A stretch of DNA of 52,126 nucleotides from assembly GCA_028284885.1 (NCBI GenBank), contig JANQQW010000386.1:1-52126 (forward strand), written 5' to 3'. The translations under genes were made by a program, and so were the position numbers. The notes under the pieces are model-generated. The model did not search any database, was not told where the DNA came from, and worked only from the letters and a program-made list of their open reading frames with translations. Of this stretch, positions 8,341 through 16,219 are shown piece after piece; the stretch's first letter is position 1; each line of letters begins with the position of its first letter. Origin of the DNA: Planctomycetaceae bacterium (GTDB lineage Bacteria; Planctomycetota; Planctomycetia; Planctomycetales; Planctomycetaceae).

Positions 8341-8347
8341 TCCCCCA

Positions 8348-10279
8348 ATGCCCACGCTCACCGAAGCCCAGCCCGCCGCCGAGTACGGCGAGTCCGACAT
8401 CGAGATCCTCTCCGGGCTGGAGCCCGTGCGGAAGCGGCCGTCGATGTACATCGGCGGGGTCGACTCCCGCGGGCTGCACCACCTCGTGTGGGAGATCGTC
8501 GACAACTCCGTCGACGAGTACCTCGCCGGGTCGGCCAACAAGATCACCGTCACGCTCCACAAGGACGGCACAGCGATCACCGTCGCCGACAACGGCCGCG
8601 GCATCCCGGTCGGGAAGCACCCCAAGGCGAAGAAGTCCACGCTGGAGGTGATCCTCACCACGCTGCACGCCGGCGGGAAGTTCTCCAACAAGAGCTACGC
8701 CCGGAGCGGCGGCCTGCACGGCGTGGGGTCGTCGGTCGTCAACGCCCTCGCCAGCGAGATGGTCGCCACCGTCCACCGCGACGGCCACGAGTACGTGCAG
8801 CGGTACAAGCGCGGCAAGCCGACCACGCCGGTCAAGAAGGTCAAGCCGTTCCGCGGCAGCGGCACCCGCATCTTCTTCCGACCGGACGACACGATCTTCA
8901 AGCGGACCCACTTCAACCCGGAGACCATCCGCACGCACTTGGAGGACATCGCCTACATCCACGGCGGGCTGACGATCCTGCTCGTCGACGAGACGCGCGG
9001 CGAGCGGATCGAACTGCACCAGCCGGACGGCATCCGGGCGTACCTCGACAAGCTGACGGCCGAGGGGAGCAAGAAGCCGGTGCACGACGGCATCTTCGAC
9101 GCCGAGAAGGACGACGGGGACTCCAAGGTCGAGGTCGTGCTGCGGTGGAGCGAGTCGACCGACGAGCAGGTTCGCAGCTACGTCAACGGCATTCGCACCC
9201 ACGGCGGCGGCACGCACGAGGGGGGCCTGAAGACCGGCATCGCCCGGGCCGTGAAGAACTACATGGAGGTCCACAACATCAAGCCGAAGGGCGTGAGCAT
9301 CGACACGTCCGACATTCGCGAGGGCGTCGTCGCGATCCTCTCCGTCTTCCACCCGGACCCGATGTTCCAAGGGCAGACGAAGGACAAACTGAACAACCCG
9401 GAGATGAACGGGCAGGTCGAGCAACTCGTGCGGCCGACGCTGGAGACGTGGCTGAACGCGAACCCGTCGGTCGCGGACTCGATCGTCGGCCGCATCGTGA
9501 TGGCGGCCCGGGCGCGGGCGGCGAGCCGAGCCGCTGTCGCCGAGATTCGGAAGGTCTCCAAGGGGAAGGGGAAGAGCAACCTGCCCGGCAAGCTGCTCGA
9601 CTGCCAGTCGAAGAACAGCGACGAGACGGAGCTGTTCATCGTCGAAGGGGACTCGGCCGGCGGGACGGCGGCGATGGGGCGGATCACGAAGACGCAGGCC
9701 GTGTTGCCGCTCCGCGGGAAGATCCTGAACACCGAGTCCGCGGCGATGTCGAAGCTGCTGAAGAACGCCGAGGTGACGGCCCTCGTCGAGACGCTCGGCT
9801 GCGGCATCGGCCCCCACTTCGACGTCCGCAGGCTGCGGTACGGCCGGGTGATCCTGCTGATGGACGCCGACTCCGACGGCTACCACATCAGCACGCTGCT
9901 GCTGGTCTTCTTCTTCCGGCACATGCCGGACCTCGTGAAGCACGGGCGGCTGTTCATCGCCCAGCCTCCGCTGTTCCGCATCGCGGTCGGGAACGACAGC
10001 CACTACGCCCGCGACGAGGCCGAGCGCGACGAGATCCTGGAGTCGCTGCCGAAGAACCGGAAGGTCGAGGTGACCCGCTTCAAGGGCCTCGGCGAGATGG
10101 ACGCCAAGCAGCTCAAGGAGACGACCCTCGACCCGAAGCACCGCGTGCTGATCCGGGTCGAGGCCGAGAACCTCGTCGAGGCCGACACGACCTTCCAGCA
10201 ACTGCTCGGCAAGGACGCCAGCGAGCGATACCGCATCATCATGGAAGAGGCGAGCTTCGCAGACGACCTCGACGTGTGA
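8348..10279 (+). CDS. Type IIA topoisomerase B subunit (GyrB/ParE-like ATPase)
   Basis: A 643-residue ATPase subunit, the usual length for GyrB/ParE without the proteobacterial insert. The GHKL ATPase domain shows RKRPSMYIGG, EIVDNSVDE (metal-binding Asn) and ADNGRGIPV, then GGLHGVGSSVVNAL in the ATP lid. The TOPRIM domain shows FIVEGDSAGG (Glu near residue 432) and DADSDG (first Asp 506), with LPLRGKILN between them. The C-terminal RFKGLGEMDAKQL motif is intact, so the enzyme should be active. Differences from canonical GyrB are mild (GRDRKFQA becomes GRITKTQA, DADVDGAHI becomes DADSDGYHI). It supplies ATP-driven strand capture for the A subunit at 3513, from which it is separated by two opposite-strand genes. 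The start is the ATG at 8348, without a clear Shine-Dalgarno site. Confidence 0.9.
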   Translation: MPTLTEAQPAAEYGESDIEILSGLEPVRKRPSMYIGGVDSRGLHHLVWEIVDNSVDEYLAGSANKITVTLHKDGTAITVADNGRGIPVGKHPKAKKSTLEVILTTLHAGGKFSNKSYARSGGLHGVGSSVVNALASEMVATVHRDGHEYVQRYKRGKPTTPVKKVKPFRGSGTRIFFRPDDTIFKRTHFNPETIRTHLEDIAYIHGGLTILLVDETRGERIELHQPDGIRAYLDKLTAEGSKKPVHDGIFDAEKDDGDSKVEVVLRWSESTDEQVRSYVNGIRTHGGGTHEGGLKTGIARAVKNYMEVHNIKPKGVSIDTSDIREGVVAILSVFHPDPMFQGQTKDKLNNPEMNGQVEQLVRPTLETWLNANPSVADSIVGRIVMAARARAASRAAVAEIRKVSKGKGKSNLPGKLLDCQSKNSDETELFIVEGDSAGGTAAMGRITKTQAVLPLRGKILNTESAAMSKLLKNAEVTALVETLGCGIGPHFDVRRLRYGRVILLMDADSDGYHISTLLLVFFFRHMPDLVKHGRLFIAQPPLFRIAVGNDSHYARDEAERDEILESLPKNRKVEVTRFKGLGEMDAKQLKETTLDPKHRVLIRVEAENLVEADTTFQQLLGKDASERYRIIMEEASFADDLDV

Positions 10280-10334
10280 GCGGTCGATTCCCTCACCGAC
10301 CAGCTCGTTGATTCCACGGTCTGCGACGTTGGCC

Positions 10335-10340
10335 TATGCT
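10335..10340 (+). promoter_or_regulatory. Possible -10 element, TATGCT
   Basis: TATGCT ends six bases before the ATG at 10347. If it is used, transcription would begin at or next to that ATG and the mRNA would be nearly leaderless. No good -35 box is visible at 17 bases, so support is weak. Confidence 0.3.
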
Positions 10341-10346
10341 GCGTCC

Positions 10347-11627
10347 ATGAGCACGCTCCCCACTCCACACCGCCTCCCCGCCGGCATGGTCGGGATGGGC
10401 ATGATCTTCGACGAGACCTACCGGCCGTTCTTCGAGCAGGCCCACGCCGACGGCCTCTACGGTCGGGCGTTCGGCGACGTCGACGTTCCGCTGAACTCGG
10501 TCGCCACGCGGACCGGGCAACGGGCCGAGAGGTACCGCGACGCGGCCACCGGTCGCATACACCCGTTCCAGAGCCATGCCGGCGACGGGGCGGTCGAGCG
10601 GATGTTGGGGGACGACATCGCGTTCGTCTGCGTCGCCACGCCCGACGACCGGCACTTCGACGCCTGCAAGCAGGTCCTCGAAGCCGGCAAGCACCTGCTG
10701 GTCGAGAAACCCTCGGTGCTCTCGCTCGACGAACTCGACGAGTTGACGGCTCTCGCCCGAGCGAAGGGGGTGCTCGCGAAGGTCGTCTACCACAAGCTGC
10801 TCGACCCGGACCACATGAAGCTGCGGACGCTGGTGCACGACGGCGTTCTGAACCACGTGAACTCCGGATACTGCACGTTGCTGGAGCCGAAGCAGATCTC
10901 GGGCGACCAGTTCGCCGAGTGGATCACCGGGCGGAACCCCGGCACCTACGTTGCGGTGCACTACGTGAAGTTGATCGACTTCACGTTCGGCGGCCGGCTG
11001 AAGTCGGTCTCGGCCACCGGCCAGCGCGGACTCGTCGGCCAGGCGGACGGGCCGACGTGGGACAGCGTGCAGCTCCGGATCGTCTACGAGCACGCCGACG
11101 GCCGCGAGGCGTGCCACGACGTTCACACCTCTTGGGTCACGCCGGACAACTTCCCGGGCTACGTCGAACAGGAGGTGCAGTTCCGCTTCGACGACGGCAT
11201 CTGGAACGGTCACTCCCGCAAGCGGGGCGTCGAGGTCACCGTCGAAGGCAGAACGCCGATCTCGATGAAGAACTCGGTCAACAACCACTACAACGCAGAG
11301 GTGCTCGAGCCGTGGGGGCAGCGGACGCAGTACGGGTACGGCGTTCGCGTCATCGAGCGGTTCGTCCGCGAGGTCGCCTACACCGAGTTCGGCGGTCCCG
11401 AGGCCGATCGCGGCCGTCGGCTCGAGGCGATGCAGTCGCTCGACTACAACGACGTCTCGGCCGACCGGAACACCGTGGCGATCGTGCAGGCGATGGAGGC
11501 GATCCTCTTCCGGCACGCGGCCGGCGAACCGGACTGCGTCGTGCGGGTGAACGACGAGAACGGCGGACTCGTTCTCTACCGGCCGGGCTCGACCGAGTTC
11601 GAAGTGCTCTACGAAGGAGGCGTGTGA
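10347..11627 (+). CDS. Gfo/Idh/MocA-like NAD(P)-dependent oxidoreductase
   Basis: A 426-residue protein. The N-terminal part carries a glycine-rich nucleotide loop variant (GMVGMGMIF) and the family sequence FVCVATPDDRHFDACKQVLEAG followed, after a short stretch, by VEKPS, whose lysine is the usual catalytic or cofactor-contacting residue. The C-terminal alpha/beta domain is larger than in minimal members, with a long beta-rich middle (residues about 200-330). Such enzymes oxidise or reduce sugars, inositols and their amino or N-acetyl derivatives; the substrate cannot be read here. The ATG at 10347 is chosen over an in-frame ATT at 10308 because the latter has no ribosome binding site. The next gene, an M20 peptidase, starts one base after this stop, so the two are co-translated and probably work on one substrate, perhaps an N-acylated sugar or amino acid. 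Confidence 0.8.
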   Translation: MSTLPTPHRLPAGMVGMGMIFDETYRPFFEQAHADGLYGRAFGDVDVPLNSVATRTGQRAERYRDAATGRIHPFQSHAGDGAVERMLGDDIAFVCVATPDDRHFDACKQVLEAGKHLLVEKPSVLSLDELDELTALARAKGVLAKVVYHKLLDPDHMKLRTLVHDGVLNHVNSGYCTLLEPKQISGDQFAEWITGRNPGTYVAVHYVKLIDFTFGGRLKSVSATGQRGLVGQADGPTWDSVQLRIVYEHADGREACHDVHTSWVTPDNFPGYVEQEVQFRFDDGIWNGHSRKRGVEVTVEGRTPISMKNSVNNHYNAEVLEPWGQRTQYGYGVRVIERFVREVAYTEFGGPEADRGRRLEAMQSLDYNDVSADRNTVAIVQAMEAILFRHAAGEPDCVVRVNDENGGLVLYRPGSTEFEVLYEGGV

Positions 11628-11628
11628 C

Positions 11629-12759
11629 GTGACGGCACTCGACCACGCCAAGAAGCTCGTCTCGTTCGACACCGTCAGCCGACTGTCGAACGTCGAGATC
11701 AGCGACCACGTCGACGCGGTCCTCCGGTCCCTCGGCTTCGAGACGGAGCGGATCGACTACGAGGACCGGAAGGGGGTGCCGAAGTCGAACGTCCTGGGGC
11801 GGATCGGGCCCTCGGTTGCGGACGGCCTCGCGTACTTCGGGCACACCGACGTCGTCCCGGCCGACGACTGGAAGTTCACCGGACACGGGCCGTTCGAGCC
11901 GACGGTCAAGGACGGCCGGCTGTACGGCCGCGGCAGCTGCGACATGAAGGGAAGCGTCGCGTGCATGCTGGCCGCCGTCGCGACTCTCGACGCGTCGAAG
12001 CTGCAGCGGCCGGTCTACGTCGTCTGCACCGCGGACGAGGAGGTGGGTTACGGCGGGGCGCTGCAGGTCGTCGAACGGTCGGCGACGTACGGCGAGATCG
12101 TCGAGAGCCGGGCCCACGGGATCATCGGAGAGCCGACGTTGCTGGAGGTCGTCCACGCCCACAAGGGGGGCTGTGGCATGGTCGTCACGGCTCACGGCGA
12201 GGCGGCCCACTCGAGCACGGCCCACGGCCGGAACGCCAACCTCGACATGATCCCCTTCCTCGGCGACCTCAAGGGGCTCCACGACGAGGCCGAGAGCGAC
12301 CCACAGTGGCGGAACGACGACTTCGACCCGCCGACGGTCTGCATGAACATCGGCGTCAACGACCACACGCGGGCCGTCAACGTCAAGCCGCCGCAGTCGG
12401 TCTGCACGATCTACCTCCGCCCGATGCCGGGTGTCCCGGGGGCCGTCTTCCGCGACCGCATTCTCCGACTCGCCGAACGGCACGGGCTCGAGACGCAGAT
12501 GATCTTCGAGGCGGAGCCGATGTGGACGCCGCCGGACACGGAATTCGTCCGGACGATGCTGGACCTCGCCGGCCGGGAGAAGTCGCACACCGTCGGCTAC
12601 GGGACGGACGGTGGGGCGTTCACGGCCGTCGAGCGGAAGGTCGTGTTCGGCCCCGGCAGCATCGCCCAGGCCCACACGCACGACGAGTGGATCGCCCTCG
12701 ACCAGTTGGAGAAGGGAACGGCGGCGTTCGTCCAGCTGATCGAGCACTTCTGCCTGTGA
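11629..12759 (+). CDS. M20 family metallopeptidase (ArgE/DapE-type deacylase)
   Basis: A 376-residue di-zinc hydrolase that should remove an acyl or aminoacyl group from an amide. The family motifs are in order: GHTDVVP (zinc His and Asp catalytic region, about residue 65), GRGSCDMKG (bridging Asp), CTADEEVG (general-base Glu and zinc Glu), IGEPT, AHSST in the dimerisation domain, and GTDGGAF then FGPGSIAQAHTHDEW with the last zinc His. All expected ligands are present. The start is GTG 11629, with AAGGAGG nine bases upstream, inside the end of the preceding oxidoreductase gene, which indicates translational coupling. Substrate could be an N-acetyl or N-succinyl amino acid, or an N-acyl sugar given the neighbour. 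It is not clearly ArgE or DapE, so no symbol is given. Confidence 0.88.
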   Translation: MTALDHAKKLVSFDTVSRLSNVEISDHVDAVLRSLGFETERIDYEDRKGVPKSNVLGRIGPSVADGLAYFGHTDVVPADDWKFTGHGPFEPTVKDGRLYGRGSCDMKGSVACMLAAVATLDASKLQRPVYVVCTADEEVGYGGALQVVERSATYGEIVESRAHGIIGEPTLLEVVHAHKGGCGMVVTAHGEAAHSSTAHGRNANLDMIPFLGDLKGLHDEAESDPQWRNDDFDPPTVCMNIGVNDHTRAVNVKPPQSVCTIYLRPMPGVPGAVFRDRILRLAERHGLETQMIFEAEPMWTPPDTEFVRTMLDLAGREKSHTVGYGTDGGAFTAVERKVVFGPGSIAQAHTHDEWIALDQLEKGTAAFVQLIEHFCL

Positions 12760-12796
12760 CGCGGCCCCGCCGCTCGTTGTCGTTCGACGAACCGCC

Positions 12797-12802
12797 TATA
12801 CT
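12797..12802 (+). promoter_or_regulatory. Possible -10 element, TATACT
   Basis: TATACT lies 33 bases before the GTG at 12836. A TTGTCG at 12777 is only 14 bases upstream, too close for a standard -35 box, so only the -10 is proposed. Confidence 0.35.
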
Positions 12803-12835
12803 CTTGCGACCACACCCACCACGCGAGACACCCCC

Positions 12836-13210
12836 GTGCCCACCATCGCCATCGTCTTCGGCCTGCTGCTCTCCTCCCTCGGTCCGATCGGCTACTTGGC
12901 CGCCGAGAAGCAGAGTTTCACCGCCTTCATCCCCACCGGGTTCGGCGCTCTCCTGATCGTCTGCGGCGTTCTCGCCATGAACGAGAAATTGCTGAAGCAC
13001 GCGATGCACGGAGCTGCAACGGTCGGCCTACTCGGATTCCTGGGCGCGGGATCGATGGCGATTCGCAAGTTTGCCAGCGGACAAGCGGAGGGACTCGCCC
13101 CCACGATGCAGGCGATCATGTCCGTTCTCTGTGCGGTCTTCGTCGGCCTCTGCGTGAAGTCGTTCATCGACGTTCGCAAGGCCCGCGAGAAGGCGGCTGC
13201 GGAGGGCTGA
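12836..13210 (+). CDS. Small polytopic membrane protein
   Basis: This 124-residue protein has four predicted membrane segments: about 3-20 (IAIVFGLLLSSLGPIGYLAA), 29-47 (FIPTGFGALLIVCGVLAM), 57-75 (AATVGLLGFLGAGSMAI) and 88-108 (MQAIMSVLCAVFVGLCVKSF), with a short basic cytoplasmic tail. The start is GTG 12836. Similar small four-helix proteins of unknown function occur in planctomycetes. The gene follows the M20 peptidase by 76 bases with its own possible -10 box, and its stop lies four bases before the convergent peptidase gene. Confidence 0.7.
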   Translation: MPTIAIVFGLLLSSLGPIGYLAAEKQSFTAFIPTGFGALLIVCGVLAMNEKLLKHAMHGAATVGLLGFLGAGSMAIRKFASGQAEGLAPTMQAIMSVLCAVFVGLCVKSFIDVRKAREKAAAEG

Positions 13211-13214
13211 CGAG

Positions 13215-15977
13215 TCAGTCGAGCTCGTCGAGTGCCGACTTCGCGTCCGCGTTCTCCGGATCGACGACGAGTGCCCAGCCGAGGTGCTTCCGGGCCGCGT
13301 CCTCCCGGTCGAGGGCCGCGAGAGCTCGGCCACGAAGGACGAGGAGCTTCGCGTCCTGCGACTTCACGTGCAGGCCTCGCTTCGCCCACTGCTCGGCCTC
13401 CTCGAAGTCGCCGGCGTCGAACGCGAGCTGAGCGAGCTTCAGCCGGACCGTCGCGTCGTCGGACTGCGTGTTGGCGACGAGCGTCAACGTCTCGCGTTGC
13501 CGCTCGACGTCGCCGGACTTCAGCGCCACGGCGGCCATCCCCTTCAGCCAACGGGCGTCGAACGGGTAGGTCTTCCGTCCCAGTGCGAACAGCCGTTCGG
13601 CTTCGTCCTCGTTGCCCGTGGTCAGTTCGAGTTTCGCCAGCAGGTCCAAGAGGTCGCCGTGCGGCGCGGCCTCGTCGAGCCCGGCTCGCAGAAGCTCACG
13701 GGCCTTCGTGCGGTTCGACGCCCGGACTTCGAGTCGCGCGAGAACGTAGGCCGCCTCGGCGTTGTCGGCGTCACCGTCGATCGCCTTCTCGGCGAGCTCG
13801 CGGGCCTCGTCGCGTTGCCCCGCCTTGTACCGAATGCGGGCGAGTGCGGCGGCATTCGTCGGGTCGTCCGGCTTCTCCTCGTACGCCTTCTCGATCTCCT
13901 CGGTCGTCCGGCCGGCCGTGGCGCTCGCTCCCTTGAGCGTCTCGACGAGCGCGTCGAGGTAGTCGAGGTACCCCTGCTCGAACGTCTCCAGATCGACGCC
14001 GAACACCTCTGGCACGGCGGCGGTCGTCGTCTTGTTCTCCTCGTACGCGGCCAGCAGCTTGCGAATCGACGCGTCGCCGTACTTCTCCCGCATGTAGTCG
14101 GCGTACAGCTTGCTCTGGCAGTAGGCGAAGGCCCAGTCGTCGAGATCCCGCGGGCGGACGAACCCGTCGGTCAGGTCCTCCAGCGTCCGCAGGTCGCGAT
14201 TGGGGACGCGGTCCAGCAGTTTGTCGTTCCAGTCGCTGGGCCGGGGGTAGCCCTCGCTCGTGACGGCGAGGGCCTCGGTGAACCAGTGCGGAATGTTGAA
14301 CTCGGTCTGCTGCAGCGTGACGACGTGGACGAACTCGTGCCGGCAGACCTGGGCCCAGTTGTACGGCCGGGGCGTGGAGTTCGGCGAGGCGAACGCGACG
14401 ATCATCCCGGTCGTCGCCCCGATCGTCTGGATCCACGGCAGCCCCGTCATGCGGGCGCTGAACCACTCGTGGCCGGACAGCCCCTTGTGTTCGTTGAAGA
14501 TCTCGAACCGCGTCTTCTGCGGCGGCTCGAAGCCGTAGAGCTTCGTGTACGTCGGGTAGACGACTTCTTCGAGGTACTCGGCCATCTGCTCGCCGAGGAC
14601 TCGGTCCTTCTCGCCGTCGAACTGGACGATGAAGTGGTCGGTCTCGATCGTCTCGTAGCCGTCGAGCGTGCGGACGACCTTTCGCATGTTGCTGACGCGG
14701 ACGTGGTACGGATCCGACTTGAAGGCTGCGTCGAGGATCGGCTTCGCCTTGTCGACCTGCCCTACCCGCATGTGCAACAGTCCGAGGCCGACCTTCGGCG
14801 TGGAGAGCTGCGGGAGGACCTCGCTGGCCCGCGTGTACGCGTACTCGGCGAGCTCGAACTTGCGGCGACCGTCGAGCGTCTCGGCGAAGTCGGCGAGCAG
14901 GTAGCCGGGCCGGCGGTTGTACTTGGCGACCTCGACGAACAGCTTCTCCAGCCGCGTCGTCGGGTCGATCGAGCCGTCGGCCTTCTCGCCGAACATCGCG
15001 AGCATCGCCTCGAACTCGCCGCGGTTCGGCTCTCCGTCGGCGAGGACGTACGCGGCGGCCAGCCGACCGAGCGTCCGCTGGTCACGCGGGTTCACCTCGA
15101 GGGCCTTCTGCAGCACCTCGATCGCCTTGGCGACGTTGCCGTTGGCGAGTTCGAGGTCGGCCTTCAGCCGGAACGCGCCGACGTGCCGCGGGTTGACGGC
15201 GAGCGCCTCCTCGACCTTCTTCCCCGCGTTCTCCGCGTCGAGTTTCTGCCACTCGACCTCGCCGATGCTGACCAGGAGGTCGGCGGCGCGCGGATTGACG
15301 GCGAGGCCCGAGTCGAACTCCGGCTTCGCCTGGGCACGGTTGAACTTCTCCGCGAGCAACGAGCCGGAGATCCGCCACGCCCGCCACTCGTTCGGCGCGT
15401 CCTTCAGGGCGTCCGGGCAGAGGTCGTTGACGATGAAGTTGAAGATCGACGAGACGCTGCGCCAGCGGGCGTACTGGGCGGCCCCGTCGGCCACGCGGAG
15501 CAACGAGCCGGCGTCCTTCGGCTGCACGCGGTTGTAGTACCGGACGAACCACCGGTAGGCCACGTCCGCCTCGGCGATGCGGCCCGTCTCCGTCAACACC
15601 TCGGCCTGCACCCACCGGGCCAGCGGCTCGTCGGCCTCGCTCGCGATCGCCTGCTTCGCCAGCTTCTCCGCCTCAACGAGTTCGCCACGCAGCAGATGCA
15701 GTTCGGCTCGCCGGGCCAGAAGCCGGGCGTCTCCCGCCAAGTCATCCGGGGCATCCTCGACGAGTTTCGCCGCGGCCTCCCACTCGCCGGTCTCCTGCAG
15801 GGCTCGGCTGTGCCCCAAGACGGCCTCGACCCCGGCGTCGTCGCCGAGTTCCTCGTACGCCTCGATCGCCTCGGCATACCGGCCCTTCAACAAGTGCTCG
15901 GCCGCCTCGTCGAGCGTCGCCGCCCACGCAGCCGTGGGAACCGTGAGGAGGACACCGAGCAGCAACGTGCGAGTCAT
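13215..15977 (-). CDS. Secreted TPR-rich zinc metallopeptidase-like protein (gluzincin, DUF1570-type)
   Basis: A 920-residue exported protein. A signal peptide (MTRTLLLGVLLTVPTAAWAA) is followed by tetratricopeptide-like repeats to about residue 440. A peptidase domain spans about 445-680 with the zinc motif HEFVH (His547, Glu548, His551), and NIPHWFTEAL supplies the third ligand, Glu568. A second set of TPRs runs to the C-terminus (about 690-920; for example YVLARLEVRASNRTKARELL). The arrangement of TPRs around a peptidase_MA-like domain matches large planctomycete and myxobacterial exported proteins. Catalytic residues are intact, so proteolysis or peptidoglycan/protein processing outside the cytoplasm is plausible; the substrate is unknown. 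The start ATG at 15977 directly begins the signal peptide. The gene converges on the membrane-protein gene upstream and diverges from the VIT/vWA gene. Confidence 0.82.
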   Translation of the reverse strand: MTRTLLLGVLLTVPTAAWAATLDEAAEHLLKGRYAEAIEAYEELGDDAGVEAVLGHSRALQETGEWEAAAKLVEDAPDDLAGDARLLARRAELHLLRGELVEAEKLAKQAIASEADEPLARWVQAEVLTETGRIAEADVAYRWFVRYYNRVQPKDAGSLLRVADGAAQYARWRSVSSIFNFIVNDLCPDALKDAPNEWRAWRISGSLLAEKFNRAQAKPEFDSGLAVNPRAADLLVSIGEVEWQKLDAENAGKKVEEALAVNPRHVGAFRLKADLELANGNVAKAIEVLQKALEVNPRDQRTLGRLAAAYVLADGEPNRGEFEAMLAMFGEKADGSIDPTTRLEKLFVEVAKYNRRPGYLLADFAETLDGRRKFELAEYAYTRASEVLPQLSTPKVGLGLLHMRVGQVDKAKPILDAAFKSDPYHVRVSNMRKVVRTLDGYETIETDHFIVQFDGEKDRVLGEQMAEYLEEVVYPTYTKLYGFEPPQKTRFEIFNEHKGLSGHEWFSARMTGLPWIQTIGATTGMIVAFASPNSTPRPYNWAQVCRHEFVHVVTLQQTEFNIPHWFTEALAVTSEGYPRPSDWNDKLLDRVPNRDLRTLEDLTDGFVRPRDLDDWAFAYCQSKLYADYMREKYGDASIRKLLAAYEENKTTTAAVPEVFGVDLETFEQGYLDYLDALVETLKGASATAGRTTEEIEKAYEEKPDDPTNAAALARIRYKAGQRDEARELAEKAIDGDADNAEAAYVLARLEVRASNRTKARELLRAGLDEAAPHGDLLDLLAKLELTTGNEDEAERLFALGRKTYPFDARWLKGMAAVALKSGDVERQRETLTLVANTQSDDATVRLKLAQLAFDAGDFEEAEQWAKRGLHVKSQDAKLLVLRGRALAALDREDAARKHLGWALVVDPENADAKSALDELD

Positions 15978-16219
15978 GACGCACTCCGTAGTTCGAAACC
16001 GCTGACTTCAGACGGTATCCCACGGTTCCGGCGGCGGCAACGGGCCGAGCGGAGCCGACCGGGCACATCGACTTCGTGATTCTTGCCCGAAATCCGGATT
16101 CGGCCCCAAGAGTCTCCGCGGGAGAGCGTCGGGACGTTCGGAGGCGTGAAACCTTTTGGCCGGCTGCCGCGTCGAAGGTTGGAATCGCGAGCCGCTGTCC
16201 CCCCTTCAGGAGTTGCTCG

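Larger units (their letters stand above)
7855..8347. other. 493-base divergent intergenic region with repeats
   Basis: This region lies between the minus-strand RTX gene and the plus-strand topoisomerase B gene. It holds the second 34-base repeat (8053-8086), a hairpin (8191-8249) and the inverted 31-base repeat (8310-8340) that ends seven bases before the topoisomerase B start. I see no convincing ORF and no promoter I would defend. Confidence 0.6.

Noticed and set aside
13284-16079. 931-residue plus-strand open frame opposite the TPR metallopeptidase
   Set aside because: It lies fully over a well-supported minus-strand gene with signal peptide and HExxH motif. It is an artefact of high GC and shows only low-complexity Arg/Val/Leu runs.
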